DNA of 64,000 bases from Methylobacterium sp. 77 (GCF_000372825.1 NZ_KB910516.1:4600958-4664957), one strand, 5' to 3'. Positions 42,136 to 51,082 are shown, numbered from the stretch's first letter. Numbers and translations: made by a program. The notes: generated by a model not told the origin, from the letters alone.

Positions 42136-43002
42136 GTGACATCCTTGCGCCGCCTCGCCGTCCTCGCCTGCCTCGTCGCTGCCTCGCCCGCCTCGGCCGA
42201 GGTGGCGACGGAAACCGTGGAGCAGGCGCTGTGCCGCCTGATCGAGGATGCGGCCAGGGTCCGCGCCCTGCCGGTGCCATTCCTGACGCGGCTGATTTGG
42301 CGGGAGAGCAGCTTTCGCGTCACCGCAGTGAGCCCGGTGGGGGCGCAGGGCGTCGCCCAGTTCATGCCGGGCACGGCGCGCGAGCGCGGGCTGACCGATC
42401 CGTTCGACCCCGAACAGGCGATCCCGCATGCGGCGCACCTGCTCGCGGACCTCAACCGCCAGTTCGGCAATCTGGGACTTGCGGCGGCGGCCTATAACGG
42501 CGGCGCCGGGCGGGTCTCGGGATGGCTCGCCGGGACCGGCGGCCTGCCGGCCGAGACGCGGGCCTACGTCATGGCGATCACCGGTGCGCCGGCGGAGGAT
42601 TGGCGCGGCGGCGCGGCCGTGAACGGTCCCGAGGCGGACACCGACGCGCCGAAAGCCGAACCCGCGAAGACCTGCCTTCAGGTCACGGCCGCCCTGCGCA
42701 TCCCCTCGCGCGGCGATCGGTTCGCGCTCGGCGGCAATGAAGGTCCGGCGGCGCCCTGGGGCATCCAGCTCGCCGGCAACTTCTCGAAATCCCTCGCCCT
42801 CCAGAGCTTCTCCCGCACCAGGAGCCTCTATGCCGGGGTGATCGGTGAGGTGCGGCCGATGATCATCGGAACCCGGCTGCGGAGCCGCGGCACGCGCGCC
42901 TTCTACCGCATCCGCATTCCGGCCGAGAGCAGGGCGGCGGGCGATATCCTGTGCGGACGCATTCGCAAGGTCGGCGGCGCCTGCATCGTCTTGAGGACCT
43001 GA
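42136..43002 (+). CDS. Lytic transglycosylase with SLT and C-terminal SPOR-like domains
   Basis: 288 aa, starts with GTG at 42136. Signal peptide of 21 residues ends PASA. The SLT domain has the catalytic Glu in LIWRESSFRV and the GAQGVAQFMPGTA and AAYNGGAGRV motifs. The last 80 residues (WGIQLAGNFSKSLALQSFSR ... YRIRIP ... CIVLR) look like a SPOR domain that binds septal denuded glycan. It would cut peptidoglycan in the periplasm, possibly at division sites. Divergent from the ABC ATPase. Confidence 0.9.
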   Translation: MTSLRRLAVLACLVAASPASAEVATETVEQALCRLIEDAARVRALPVPFLTRLIWRESSFRVTAVSPVGAQGVAQFMPGTARERGLTDPFDPEQAIPHAAHLLADLNRQFGNLGLAAAAYNGGAGRVSGWLAGTGGLPAETRAYVMAITGAPAEDWRGGAAVNGPEADTDAPKAEPAKTCLQVTAALRIPSRGDRFALGGNEGPAAPWGIQLAGNFSKSLALQSFSRTRSLYAGVIGEVRPMIIGTRLRSRGTRAFYRIRIPAESRAAGDILCGRIRKVGGACIVLRT

Positions 43003-43084
43003 AAGCGGAAATCCGCAGTTCCGGTCATGAATCCGCCGCGACGGGCGTGTCATTCGGGTGTTCGTTCCCCCGTTTGAGAGATGC

Positions 43085-43999
43085 ATGACCCGCGCCTTCG
43101 CCGCCCTCGCCACTCTCGTCTGCCTTGCCCTGGCCGCTTTCGGGGTCACGGCCTGTTCGCCTCTCGCCCTGTTCGACGCGGTCGGTCCGCGGGACCAGGG
43201 TGGCCGGCTGGCCCAGAAGAGCGCCGCTTTCGGTACCCATCCGCGACAGCGCCTCGACGTGTTCACGCCCGTCGGCGGCGCGACGGACGCGACGGTCCTG
43301 GTGTTCTTCTACGGCGGCTCGTGGAAATCCGGCACGAAGGACGATTACGAGTTCGTCGGCCAGGCCCTGGCGGCGCAGGGGTTCGTGACCGTCATTCCCG
43401 ATTACCGCGTCTACCCGGAAGTGCGGTTCCCCGATTTCCTCGATGACGGCGCCGCCGCCATCGCCTGGGTCCGCGACAACATCGCCGAATATGGCGGCGA
43501 TCCGCGCCGGATCGTGCTCGCGGGCCATTCGGCCGGGGCCTACAACGCGGTGATGCTCGGGCTCGATCAGCGCTACCTGCGCAAGGCCGGCGTCGATCCC
43601 AAGATCATCCGGGCGGTGGCCGGGCTGTCCGGTCCCTACGACTTCTATCCCTTCGACCAAGACACCTCGCGCGATCTCTTCGGAGAGGCGCCCGATCCGG
43701 CCGCGACCCAGCCCGTGACCTTCGCCGGCCCGCATTCGCCGCCGGCCTTCCTCGCCAGCGGGGACGGCGACACCACCGTGAAACCCAGCAACACCCGGAG
43801 CCTCGCCGCCCGTCTGCGCGCGGTGCGCGTGCCGGTTCAGGAGCGGATCTATCCCGGCCTCGACCATGCCGACACCCTGCTCGCGCTCTCTGTGACCTTC
43901 CGCTCGAAGGCACCGGAACTGTCGGAGATGACGAGCTTCCTCAAGCAATATGCCGGCGACCGGCAACATGCCCGCACCGTCTCGCGGTGGGATCGTTAG
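43085..43999 (+). CDS. Alpha/beta hydrolase (BD-FAE type esterase), predicted lipoprotein
   Basis: 304 aa from the ATG at 43085. A signal peptide ends in the lipobox VTAC (Cys24), so it is probably lipid-anchored. Oxyanion motif FFYGGSWKSG, nucleophile elbow LAGHSAGAYNAVML, Asp in SGDGDTTV and His in PGLDHADTL form the expected catalytic set. Homologues hydrolyse ester bonds of carbohydrates or small acyl esters. Separated by 25 bases from the DUF1192 gene downstream. Confidence 0.9.
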   Translation: MTRAFAALATLVCLALAAFGVTACSPLALFDAVGPRDQGGRLAQKSAAFGTHPRQRLDVFTPVGGATDATVLVFFYGGSWKSGTKDDYEFVGQALAAQGFVTVIPDYRVYPEVRFPDFLDDGAAAIAWVRDNIAEYGGDPRRIVLAGHSAGAYNAVMLGLDQRYLRKAGVDPKIIRAVAGLSGPYDFYPFDQDTSRDLFGEAPDPAATQPVTFAGPHSPPAFLASGDGDTTVKPSNTRSLAARLRAVRVPVQERIYPGLDHADTLLALSVTFRSKAPELSEMTSFLKQYAGDRQHARTVSRWDR

Positions 44000-44024
44000 G
44001 TCACGGACAGGGGAGGGCGGAACG

Positions 44025-44216
44025 ATGCGCGACGACGAGACCGACCGGCCGAAACGCCCGATCTCCCACGTGATCGGCGAGAGCCTCGATACGCTCTCCG
44101 TCGACGAGATCACCCAGCGGATCGACGTGCTTCAGGCCGAGATCGAGCGGCTGGCGGCGGCCAAGTCGGCCAAGAAGGACGCGCGTGACCAGGCGTCGTC
44201 GATCTTCAAGCTTTAG
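44025..44216 (+). CDS. DUF1192 family small coiled-coil protein
   Basis: 63 aa from the ATG at 44025 (GGGAGGGCGG upstream). The family signature SLDTLSVDEITQRIDVLQAEIERL is followed by a Lys/Ala-rich helix ending SSIFKL. Small cytosolic alphaproteobacterial protein of unknown function. The upstream frame belongs to an overlap with the esterase. Confidence 0.88.
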   Translation: MRDDETDRPKRPISHVIGESLDTLSVDEITQRIDVLQAEIERLAAAKSAKKDARDQASSIFKL

Positions 44217-44557
44217 GTGACGCCGGCCTCGGCTGCCCGAGCTGGCTCGGCTGCCCGAGCTGGCTCGGCTGCCCGAGACCGCGCTCCTCCTCCGCCCATC
44301 GCTCGATCTCGTCCGGCCCGCCCGATTCCATTCCGCACGCGATCCGCCAACCGCGGGTCGGTCGACCCCGCCATCGCGGGCGAGCGGGGCGTCGGCATTC
44401 ACCTCGCGACTGTCAGCCGGGGAACGAAAAACTCTGTCGACCCGTAGACAGAAGAGAGGTCGAAAAGCCGTCGTCACGTGTTAGGGGGAGGGCGCATCCC
44501 GGCAGGCTCACGGCAACGTGCGGCTGTAGCCCGGCGATCGGTCGAGGATGGAACTCA
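44217..44557. other. Intergenic region with an 18-base tandem repeat
   Basis: About 340 bases between the DUF1192 and TetR genes. The first part carries the tandem repeat described separately; the rest has no recognised frame. It should hold the promoter of the TetR gene, but no convincing operator was found in it. Confidence 0.5.
44228..44277. repeat. 18-base tandem repeat, 2.8 copies, with internal inverted repeat
   Basis: The unit CTCGGCTGCCCGAGCTGG occurs twice and then as a 14-base partial copy. Each unit contains CTCGG and CCGAG arms able to form a short hairpin. It starts 12 bases after the DUF1192 stop codon and could act as a transcript end without a T-run, or be a slippage-generated repeat. 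Confidence 0.9.
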
Positions 44558-45202
44558 GTGCGACCCTGGCGCGAAGGACCGGGAGACCGGCGCAGCTACC
44601 ACCACGGCAACCTCAAGGAGGCGCTGATCGAGGCGGCACGCCGGTTCATCGCCGAGCGCGGTGTCGGCGGCTTCACCCTGGTCGATGCGGCCCGCCTCGT
44701 CGGCGTGACGCCGGCCGCGCTCTATCGCCATTTCCGGGGCCGCGAGGCCCTGCTCGAAGAGGTCGCCGGCCGCGGCTTCACCGATCTCGCCGAGCGGCTG
44801 GCCCGCTCGCTCTCCTCGCGCGGCACGCCGCTGGAGCGCTTCACCCGAATGGGAGAGGCCTATCTCGCCTTCGCCGAGGAAGAGCCGGGCTATTATGCCG
44901 CGATCTTCGAGACGCGAGGAGCCCCCGTGATTGCGGACCCGCATTCCGCCGATGTCCCGGCGCGGCCGAGTCCCTTCGACCTGTTGCTCGAAGCGCTGAA
45001 ATCGACCTTCCCGGAAGGGTTCGGGGGCGTCGAGCCGCGCTTCATCGCCCTCGAAGTCTGGGCCCTCTCGCATGGTCTCGCGACCCTCTCGGCTTCGGCG
45101 CACCTGCCGAAGGGACCGGGAATGCCCGACAAGTACGAGTTGCTCCGCGCGGGCGTGCTCGCCCTCGTCCACGGCGCCGGGAGTCCGCGAAGCCCGGTCT
45201 GA
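44558..45202 (+). CDS. TetR/AcrR-family transcriptional regulator
   Basis: 214 aa from a GTG at 44558 (GAGGATGG upstream). The N-terminal helix-turn-helix RSYHHGNLKEALIEAARRFIAERGVGGFTLVDAARLVGVTPAALYRHFRGREALL is classical TetR, of the YHHGNL subgroup with a WHG-type ligand domain. C-terminal region ends disordered. The ligand is unknown. A strong palindrome lies downstream of it, before the DUF2852 gene, and is a candidate target. Confidence 0.93.
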   Translation: MRPWREGPGDRRSYHHGNLKEALIEAARRFIAERGVGGFTLVDAARLVGVTPAALYRHFRGREALLEEVAGRGFTDLAERLARSLSSRGTPLERFTRMGEAYLAFAEEEPGYYAAIFETRGAPVIADPHSADVPARPSPFDLLLEALKSTFPEGFGGVEPRFIALEVWALSHGLATLSASAHLPKGPGMPDKYELLRAGVLALVHGAGSPRSPV

Positions 45203-45248
45203 AACTCGGCCTGTCCCAGCCCTTGAAAGCGCCGTGTCGCATCCGCAA

Positions 45249-45269
45249 GTAAATGTGGTTCACATTAAC
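45249..45269. promoter_or_regulatory. TetR-type palindromic operator candidate
   Basis: The perfect arms AATGTG and CACATT are separated by GTT (45252-45266). Outside them one non-pairing base on each side (45251 and 45267) is followed by complementary GT and AC, so eight of nine positions pair. Half-sites of the form GTTCACATT are typical of TetR-family operators. It sits 47 bases after the TetR gene and 17 bases before the start of the DUF2852 gene, where a bound repressor would block expression. Confidence 0.55.
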
Positions 45270-45285
45270 ATCGGAGCCGTGAGCC

Positions 45286-45741
45286 GTGAGCTTTTCCTCG
45301 ACCTCTCCCTGGGCCACCGGCAAAGCCTGCCGCAGCGGTCCGTTTCCCCGCCGCTCTTTCGAGATCGGCGCCGTCGTCGTCGCGTTCATCTATTGGTGGC
45401 CGCTGGCGGCCGCCTACATCGCCTGGAAGGTGGCGGGTTATCCCGCCCTATCCGAATTGCGCGGCATGGTCGGCCGTGGCGCCGACTGGCAGGCGGGCAT
45501 GCGCAAATCGCGCTTCGCCCAGGCCTTCGAAGCGGCCGATCTGCGCGGCACCGGCAATCTCGCCTTCGACGATTACCGCCGCTCGGAGCTCGACCGGCTC
45601 GATGCCCAGCGCAAGGCGCTGCAGGAGGAGAGCCGCGCCTTCGCAGAGTTCGTGGAGGAGCTGAAGCGCGCCAAGGACCGCGAGCAGTTCGACGCCTTCA
45701 TGGCCAAGCGCGGCAATAACGGCCCGACGCAGGCCGTCTGA
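45286..45741 (+). CDS. DUF2852 family membrane protein
   Basis: 151 aa from a GTG at 45286. One hydrophobic segment at about 27-48 (VVVAFIYWWPLAAAYIAWK), the conserved beginning of DUF2852, and a charged helical C-terminal half with many Lys/Glu/Arg (FVEELKRAKDREQFDAFM). Cytoplasmic tail probably coiled. Found in Hyphomicrobiales; function unknown. The palindrome at 45249-45269 and the upstream TetR gene suggest it is regulated by that repressor. Confidence 0.85.
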   Translation: MSFSSTSPWATGKACRSGPFPRRSFEIGAVVVAFIYWWPLAAAYIAWKVAGYPALSELRGMVGRGADWQAGMRKSRFAQAFEAADLRGTGNLAFDDYRRSELDRLDAQRKALQEESRAFAEFVEELKRAKDREQFDAFMAKRGNNGPTQAV

Positions 45742-45764
45742 ACCCTGCGGCATGATCACGATGG

Positions 45765-45797
45765 AAGGCTCCCGGTCACTGGCCGGGAGCCTTTTTT
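45765..45797 (+). terminator. Rho-independent terminator
   Basis: An 11-base-pair stem AAGGCTCCCGG/CCGGGAGCCTT with a seven-base loop and a run of six T residues. It ends the DUF2852 gene and lies between two convergent genes. Confidence 0.93.
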
Positions 45798-45798
45798 G

Positions 45799-46065
45799 TC
45801 AGTCTTCGAGCTTCCTGAGGTGATGCAGGGCGGTGAAGTGCAGGCAGAACCCGATGATCAGCGCCGTCATGCTGACCACGCCCGGTTCCGTCTGGAGAAA
45901 TTTCAGGGACACAGCCAAGGCCTCGGACCGCGTGAGGCGGTGATCGTAACCCTCGTAGAGACGCATCCCCGGCAGCAGGAAGCCGACCATCACCAGGGAC
46001 GCCCCGAGAGTGTTGAGGAACGTCGCGCGATAGCGAGTCCTGTCGTTCCGGGCGGATTTGCTCAT
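45799..46065 (-). CDS. Small membrane protein, hypothetical
   Basis: 88 aa from the ATG at 46065. Two hydrophobic segments (about 17-38 FLNTLGASLVMVGFLLPGM and 60-80 VVSMTALIIGFCLHFTALHH), with a basic N-terminus. No family recognised. The longer frame to 46218 adds Arg-rich residues without a ribosome site, so the inner start is preferred. Confidence 0.6.
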   Translation of the reverse strand: MSKSARNDRTRYRATFLNTLGASLVMVGFLLPGMRLYEGYDHRLTRSEALAVSLKFLQTEPGVVSMTALIIGFCLHFTALHHLRKLED

Positions 46066-46367
46066 CGGCGATCTGGGTCGGAGAAATCTCATCGATGGCC
46101 CGCGCCTGCCTGACGGTCGACGGTGAGGACGGCAGCGCCCCTCATCCGACCGAGTGGCCGCCAAATCGGCGGCGGGCGAACACGTAGCAGCGCCGGGCAA
46201 AGTCCGGCCAGTGCCCATTTTCGCCTGCGTGGCATCATCAATGGACGTCGAGGACGTTGCCCTCTCGCCTTCATCCGGTCTTCATCAGAGACAGGTCCAT
46301 AACGGCCTGGAATCGGTCAGGCCCCGGTCTCGCGTTTACCGGCCGGGTCTTCAGGGGAGTGCGGGCG
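46066..46367. other. Intergenic region upstream of upp
   Basis: About 300 bases between divergent genes with no recognised reading frame, repeat or RNA. Presumably holds the promoters of upp and of the small membrane protein. I saw no attenuator-like hairpin. Confidence 0.45.
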
Positions 46368-47048
46368 ATGCAGGTTGCGGACGACGGTCAAGGCTTGGAC
46401 AGCAAAAGCGCGGACGGGCGGGCCACGGTCACGGTGGTCGGCCATCCCCTCGTCCAGCACAAGCTGACCCTGCTGCGGCAGAAGGAGCGCTCGACCAAGG
46501 GCTTCCGCCAGATCCTGAACGAGATCGGCATGCTGCTCGCCTACGAGGTCACCCGCGACCTGCCCCTCGAACCGGTGACGATCGAGACGCCGATCCAGGT
46601 GATGGAAGCCTCCCAGATCGCCGGAAAGAAGCTCGTCCTGGCGCCGATCCTGCGCGCCGGCGTCGGCTTCCTCGACGGCATGCTGTCGCTGGTGCCGTCG
46701 GCGCGAGTCGCGCATGTGGGTCTCTATCGCGACCCGGAGACGCTGGAGGCGGTGGAATATTACTTCAAGGCGCCGTCGGACTTGGCCGACCGGACGGTCC
46801 TTGTGCTCGATCCGATGCTCGCCACCGCCAATTCGGCCATCGCGGCGATCGACCTCCTGAAGCAGCGCGGCGCCCGCGACCTGCGCTTCGTCTGCCTGCT
46901 GGCGGCGCCGGAGGGTATCGCCAAGCTGCAGGCGACCCATCCCGACGTGCCGGTCTGGACCGCTTCCATCGACAGCCATCTCAACGACCACGGCTACATC
47001 GTGCCCGGGCTCGGCGATGCCGGCGACCGGATGTACGGCACGCGCTGA
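46368..47048 (+). CDS. upp: Uracil phosphoribosyltransferase
   Basis: 226 aa from ATG 46368. It salvages uracil with PRPP to UMP. Seen are [40 protein letters not shown], the PRPP loop [26 protein letters not shown] and the C-terminal [16 protein letters not shown]. About 15 residues longer than E. coli Upp (208 aa) at the N-terminus. The frame extends upstream to 46257 without family similarity. Confidence 0.96.
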   Translation: MQVADDGQGLDSKSADGRATVTVVGHPLVQHKLTLLRQKERSTKGFRQILNEIGMLLAYEVTRDLPLEPVTIETPIQVMEASQIAGKKLVLAPILRAGVGFLDGMLSLVPSARVAHVGLYRDPETLEAVEYYFKAPSDLADRTVLVLDPMLATANSAIAAIDLLKQRGARDLRFVCLLAAPEGIAKLQATHPDVPVWTASIDSHLNDHGYIVPGLGDAGDRMYGTR

Positions 47049-47123
47049 GGAACCACGCTCCGCTCTTGCCAAGACGCCATCCGGCCGCACATGACGGATC
47101 TCGCCAACCGGAGATGTGATGCG

Positions 47124-48140
47124 ATGACGTCAAGCCCCAACCTGCCCGAGACCATGCGCCAGATCCGGTTCGCGGGGGCAGGTGGACCGGACGTCCTGAC
47201 CCTCGAGACGGTGCCGCTGCCGCAGCCCGGCCCCGGCCAGGTGCTGATCGACGTGGTGGCGGCGGGCGTGAACCGGCCCGACATCCAGCAGCGCGAGGGC
47301 AAGTATCCGCCGCCGAAGGGAGCCACCGAGATTCCGGGCCTCGAAGTGGCCGGCCGCATCGTCGCCCTCGGTGAGGGTTCGGAGGGGTTCTCCGTCGGCG
47401 ACGAGGTCTGCGCACTGACGATCAGCGGCGGCTATGCCGAATTCGCCGTCGCCGAGACCGGCCAATGCCTGCCGCGCCCGGCGCCGTTGTCGCTGATCGA
47501 GGCGGCCGGACTGCCCGAGACCTATTTCACCGTCTACAGCAACGTCATCGAGCGCGGGCGGCTGAAGGCGGGCGAAAGCTTCCTCGTCCATGGCGGATCG
47601 AGCGGCATCGGCTCGACGGCGATCCAGATGGCCAAAAACCAAGGCGCGCGGGTCTTCGCCACAGCCGGCTCGGCCGAGAAATGTGCGTTCTGCAGGGAGC
47701 TCGGCGCCGACGAGGCGATCAATTACCGCGAGGCGGATTTCGCCGAGGAGATCAAGCGACTGACCGAGGGCAAGGGCGTCGACGTGATCCTCGACATGGT
47801 GGGCGCCCCCTACCTCGCTCGCAACCTCGCCTCGTTGGCGATCGAGGGACGCCTCGTCCAGATCGCCTTCATGCAGGGCTACAAGGTCGAGAGTTTCAGC
47901 ATGACGCCGATCATGATGAAGCGCCTGACCTTTACCGGCGCGACCCTGAGGGCGCGCCCCAAGGCCGAGAAGGCCTCCATCGCCGACGGCCTGCGCCGCG
48001 ACATCTGGCCCCTGCTCACCGACGGCCGGATGAAGCCGATCATCCATGCCACCTTCCCGCTGGAGAAGGCGTCCGAGGCACATGCGCTGATGGAATCCAG
48101 TGCCCATCTCGGCAAGATCATGCTGACGACCGGTCGCTGA
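47124..48140 (+). CDS. NAD(P)H quinone oxidoreductase (zeta-crystallin-like MDR)
   Basis: 338 aa from ATG 47124 (ATG 47091 would add 11 residues). Zinc-free medium-chain reductase with VAAGVNRPDIQQREGKYPPP, GLEVAGRIVALG, the Rossmann loop VHGGSSGIGSTAIQMAKNQGA and GRLVQIAFMQG. This PIG3/QorA-type group reduces quinones or enals by NADPH. No zinc-ligand cysteines are seen, as expected. Upstream of a small membrane protein gene on the same strand. Confidence 0.93.
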   Translation: MTSSPNLPETMRQIRFAGAGGPDVLTLETVPLPQPGPGQVLIDVVAAGVNRPDIQQREGKYPPPKGATEIPGLEVAGRIVALGEGSEGFSVGDEVCALTISGGYAEFAVAETGQCLPRPAPLSLIEAAGLPETYFTVYSNVIERGRLKAGESFLVHGGSSGIGSTAIQMAKNQGARVFATAGSAEKCAFCRELGADEAINYREADFAEEIKRLTEGKGVDVILDMVGAPYLARNLASLAIEGRLVQIAFMQGYKVESFSMTPIMMKRLTFTGATLRARPKAEKASIADGLRRDIWPLLTDGRMKPIIHATFPLEKASEAHALMESSAHLGKIMLTTGR

Positions 48141-48312
48141 AGCGCGGCATCGGCACGGCGACCGAACCGCGTCTTCCCCGCGAGACGTGAGCACCGATGC
48201 CACTCTGTTCGGAACAGGCAGCTCGGCCGTCGCGTTCAACTCATCAGAAGAGACATCGTCGTCTCAGGTTGAACATGACGGCCACTCAAGGCCGAGCTTC
48301 GAAAGGTTTTCC

Positions 48313-48615
48313 ATGGCAGAGAGACTCGAAGGCCAGGACGCCCGCCAGGGCAAGAAGGGCAAGCCCGTACTCTACGTGCTGATCGCGAGCCTCGTGCTGC
48401 TCGCCATCGCGATCACCGGCCTGATGACATGGCAAGGCGCCAATTCGCCGAAGGATTACGCGACGAAGAGCCAGGATGCCTCTCGCAGCGAGGTGACGGG
48501 TTCGGTCAAGGGATCCGGAAACGGATCGTCGTCCACCAACAGCGGTAACGTCCCCGCCGGCAACCCGGCCTACCCGACGCCAGCCCAACCATCGGCGAAC
48601 GGCAACCAGAAGTAG
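48313..48615 (+). CDS. Small single-pass membrane protein, hypothetical
   Basis: 100 aa from the ATG at 48313. Basic N-terminus, one transmembrane helix at about 19-40 (VLYVLIASLVLLAIAITGLM), then a periplasmic Ser/Gly/Asn/Pro-rich tail without structure. No family recognised. The frame extends to 48187 but lacks features. It is followed by a terminator. Confidence 0.65.
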   Translation: MAERLEGQDARQGKKGKPVLYVLIASLVLLAIAITGLMTWQGANSPKDYATKSQDASRSEVTGSVKGSGNGSSSTNSGNVPAGNPAYPTPAQPSANGNQK

Positions 48616-48660
48616 TCGCGATCGCAGGCGGCGAACCGCCCGATCGATCCATATGTCACG

Positions 48661-48712
48661 ACGCCCCGGCATCGCAGTGGATCCGTCCGCGCCATCGATG
48701 CCGGGGCGTTTC
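48661..48712 (+). terminator. Terminator-like hairpin
   Basis: ACGCCCCGGCATCG (48661-48674) pairs perfectly with CGATGCCGGGGCGT (48696-48709), with a 21-base loop and TTTC after the stem. It lies 45 bases downstream of the small membrane protein and closes the core region before the island. Confidence 0.75.
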
Positions 48713-48840
48713 GTTAATGGAGCAAGCCGAAGCGCCTCTTTATACGGGTTCTTGCATGGTAGCCGGTCAAAGGCGGCCTTTCAGTGCGAGCATTGCTGCC
48801 GTAAACGCCGGTTCAAAGTGTGTCAGGAGGACCTGCCGAA

Positions 48841-49075
48841 TCTCTAGTATCGACGGATGGAACAGTAGCTTGGCGAGCCTGCCTTTCTCCCCCAGTTGCG
48901 AGGCGCCGGGATTGAACGAAGGCGTAGGCCATTATTGTCATCAATGCGTCGGTGCCGTCCAGTCTACAAGCGCCCATCGAAGTGGTCGAAGCCGAGGTCT
49001 TCCATTATCTGCTGAGGCGCTTTCTCGAAGATCCAATGCGCCCTGATCGTTGCGACGTGTTGGTTGAAGGTCGTC
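48841..49075 (-). pseudogene. IS701-type transposase relic (C-terminal fragment)
   Basis: On the minus strand the reading frames give TIRAHWIFEKAPQQIMEDLGFDHFDGR and, in a shifted frame, ALMTIMAYAFVQSRRLA. These match the C-terminal part of IS701-like transposases (RWxxEQxHQQLKEELGLDHFEGR followed by HALMTMIAYAFLQ). There is at least one frameshift and the N-terminal bulk is missing, so this is a dead fragment. Confidence 0.65.
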
Positions 49076-49123
49076 CGCGCCGGGCTTTCCGGGGGGCATT
49101 GGTCTAAGTTAGGCCGCCAATGC

Positions 49124-49610
49124 TTAGACTTCGGCCTGGACATAGTAGAGCGCTTCGGCCTCGGCTGGAGGGATATTCCCAATCGGTTCGATCAGGCGGC
49201 GGCGTTTTAACCCGTCGCCCGTTCAATGGTGGCGAACTCGACAGCTTCGAACAACCGCCATGGTCCACGCCGATGGATCATCTCGGTTTTCAGTAGCCCG
49301 TTGATCGTCTCGACGAAGGCGTTGTCGTAGCTGTCGCCGACGCTCCCGACCGAAGGCTCGACGCCGGCCTCGGCAAGCCGCTCGGTGTAGCGAATCGAAA
49401 GATATTGCGAGCCCCTGTCGCTCGAGTCCACGATCCCGTCGCCATGAGCGCGACGACGCTGGTACAGGGCCTTCTCCAAGGCATTAAGTTTGACGCTGGC
49501 ATGAGCGGTTCGCGAAACCCGCTAGACGACAATGCGTAGGGCAAAAACGTCGATCACGAAGGCTTTAAGGGGATACGGTAGGGTTTGATTCGTCCTAGCT
49601 CCATCCTCTC
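49124..49610 (-). pseudogene. IS3-family transposase (orfB) relic
   Basis: Minus-strand pieces give FVIDVFALRIVV, an in-frame stop where Trp is expected, RVSRTAHASVKLNALEKAL, then DRGSQYLSIRYTERLAEAGVEP and GDSYDNAFVETINGLLKTE, ending after a frameshift with RRLIEPIGNIPPAEAEALYY. This is the catalytic half of an IS3-family transposase (DDE with D-G-S-Q-Y) broken by a stop and a frameshift. No orfA part remains beside it. Confidence 0.8.
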
Positions 49611-49867
49611 AAGAGTTGGAGCCTGCGAAAAGCCAGAGGTGGTTCAGACCGCTCACACTGGCGGCCGAATCATCCTGGTCGCGGCCAGCAATCGTGGTCG
49701 AGTACTGAAGCTACGCCGCTACCAGGATACGATCCGGCGAAGATCATTGAGTGACATCGTTGTCGTCGCACCTCTTCCTTTCTGCCAGGGAGGAGTGGTA
49801 CCCATCTCGGATTCCGTTCACGTCTCCGCGATATCGCGATTCCGTGAAATGGCACGAGGGCTTGAGC

Positions 49868-51082
49868 ATGAGCGCGGACGTTTCTGATCAACTCGAGCAA
49901 AGAGTTCGAAGCAGCAAGACCTTCTTTCGGGGTGAAACCGTCAACTATTACCCCAGGGATACATCTCTCGAAAAATCCACTGCTATTGATGAGTATATGG
50001 TTCACGGATGGATGCCAAAGGGTGGCGTTGTCGAAAAAAGCACACCCGTTGTAGCGTTCGGCTCCTGTTTTGCTGGCAACGTTGCCAAGTACCTTGATGA
50101 GCGCGGATATAACGTTCTCACAAAGAGAGACAATAAAGCTTACGTGACGCGAATGGGGGATGGCATCGTCCACACCTTTGCCATTCGCCAGCAATTCGAG
50201 TGGGCTTGGCAAAATAAGACGCCCTCACAGGATCTTTGGCACGGCTATCAGGCGGAAGATTTCGGGTATTCGGAAGACGCGCGGAGAGATACAGTAGCGC
50301 TCTTTAACGAAGCAAAAGTTTTCATCATCACGCTCGGCCTATCCGAAGTTTGGTATGATGAGCCGACTGGCGAGGTATTTTGGCGCGCGATACCGTCGGA
50401 CAAGATAGATCCATCGCGACACAAATTTCGAGTATCTACTGTCACGGAGAATCTCGAGAATCTTAGGGTCATCCACAAGCTCATCCGCGAGTTTCGTCCG
50501 GACGCCACAATCCTTTTCTCGCTGTCTCCCATTCCCCTGACCGCTACATTCCGTCCTGTGGCCTGCATCACGGCAAATGCTGTTTCCAAAGCAGTCCTGC
50601 GCGTGGCCCTCGACGAGCTCTTTCGCGGCGCGAAGGACAGCAATCTATTTTATTTTCCAAGTTATGAAATCGTAACAACGATTTTCAATAATCAATGGAC
50701 TGCAGATCGAAAGCATGTTTACGGGCATATACTAGATTTTAACATGAAAGTATTCGAGCACTATTTCTGCGTCGATGGGATTAATCGTGATGGGCTGGAG
50801 ACATCTTTCCGTCTGGCGCAGGAGCTCGACAATTTGATCGGCAAGAAAGGGCACAATGCATTGTCCGTACTATCGGGGCATACGCCCCAGGAACGCAAAG
50901 CCCTGAAAATGGCGATCCGTAAGGAGCGCGCGGCTCTGGCGGAAACAAGATCCCCTGAACAAATCAAAGCCGCACGTATTGCTAAGCGGAAAACGAAACG
51001 GATCGCACTGCAACGTGCGAAGATTGACGAGAAATTCGGTGAGGGGAGCGCCCGCGGTCCATCCATAGAAAGTAATAGCTGA
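49868..51082 (+). CDS. GSCFA domain-containing protein
   Basis: 404 aa from ATG 49868. The family-naming motif is seen in VVAFGSCFAGNVAKYLDERG (about residues 60-79), followed by VTLGLSEVW-like ITLGLSEVWYD and LSPIPLTATF, which resemble the blocks of SGNH/GDSL esterases; a Ser and His/Asp set could be catalytic. The C-terminal 80 residues are Lys/Arg/Ala-rich and helical. GSCFA proteins are found in cell-surface polysaccharide gene clusters. Codon use is clearly lower in G+C than the core genes, and it lies between two IS3 relics, so horizontal acquisition is likely. Confidence 0.85.
   Translation: MSADVSDQLEQRVRSSKTFFRGETVNYYPRDTSLEKSTAIDEYMVHGWMPKGGVVEKSTPVVAFGSCFAGNVAKYLDERGYNVLTKRDNKAYVTRMGDGIVHTFAIRQQFEWAWQNKTPSQDLWHGYQAEDFGYSEDARRDTVALFNEAKVFIITLGLSEVWYDEPTGEVFWRAIPSDKIDPSRHKFRVSTVTENLENLRVIHKLIREFRPDATILFSLSPIPLTATFRPVACITANAVSKAVLRVALDELFRGAKDSNLFYFPSYEIVTTIFNNQWTADRKHVYGHILDFNMKVFEHYFCVDGINRDGLETSFRLAQELDNLIGKKGHNALSVLSGHTPQERKALKMAIRKERAALAETRSPEQIKAARIAKRKTKRIALQRAKIDEKFGEGSARGPSIESNS

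Noticed and set aside
44001..44477. 158-codon minus-strand frame over the 18-base repeat
   Set aside because: Overlaps DUF1192 in antisense, and its Ser/Gly/Arg repeats simply reflect the DNA repeat.
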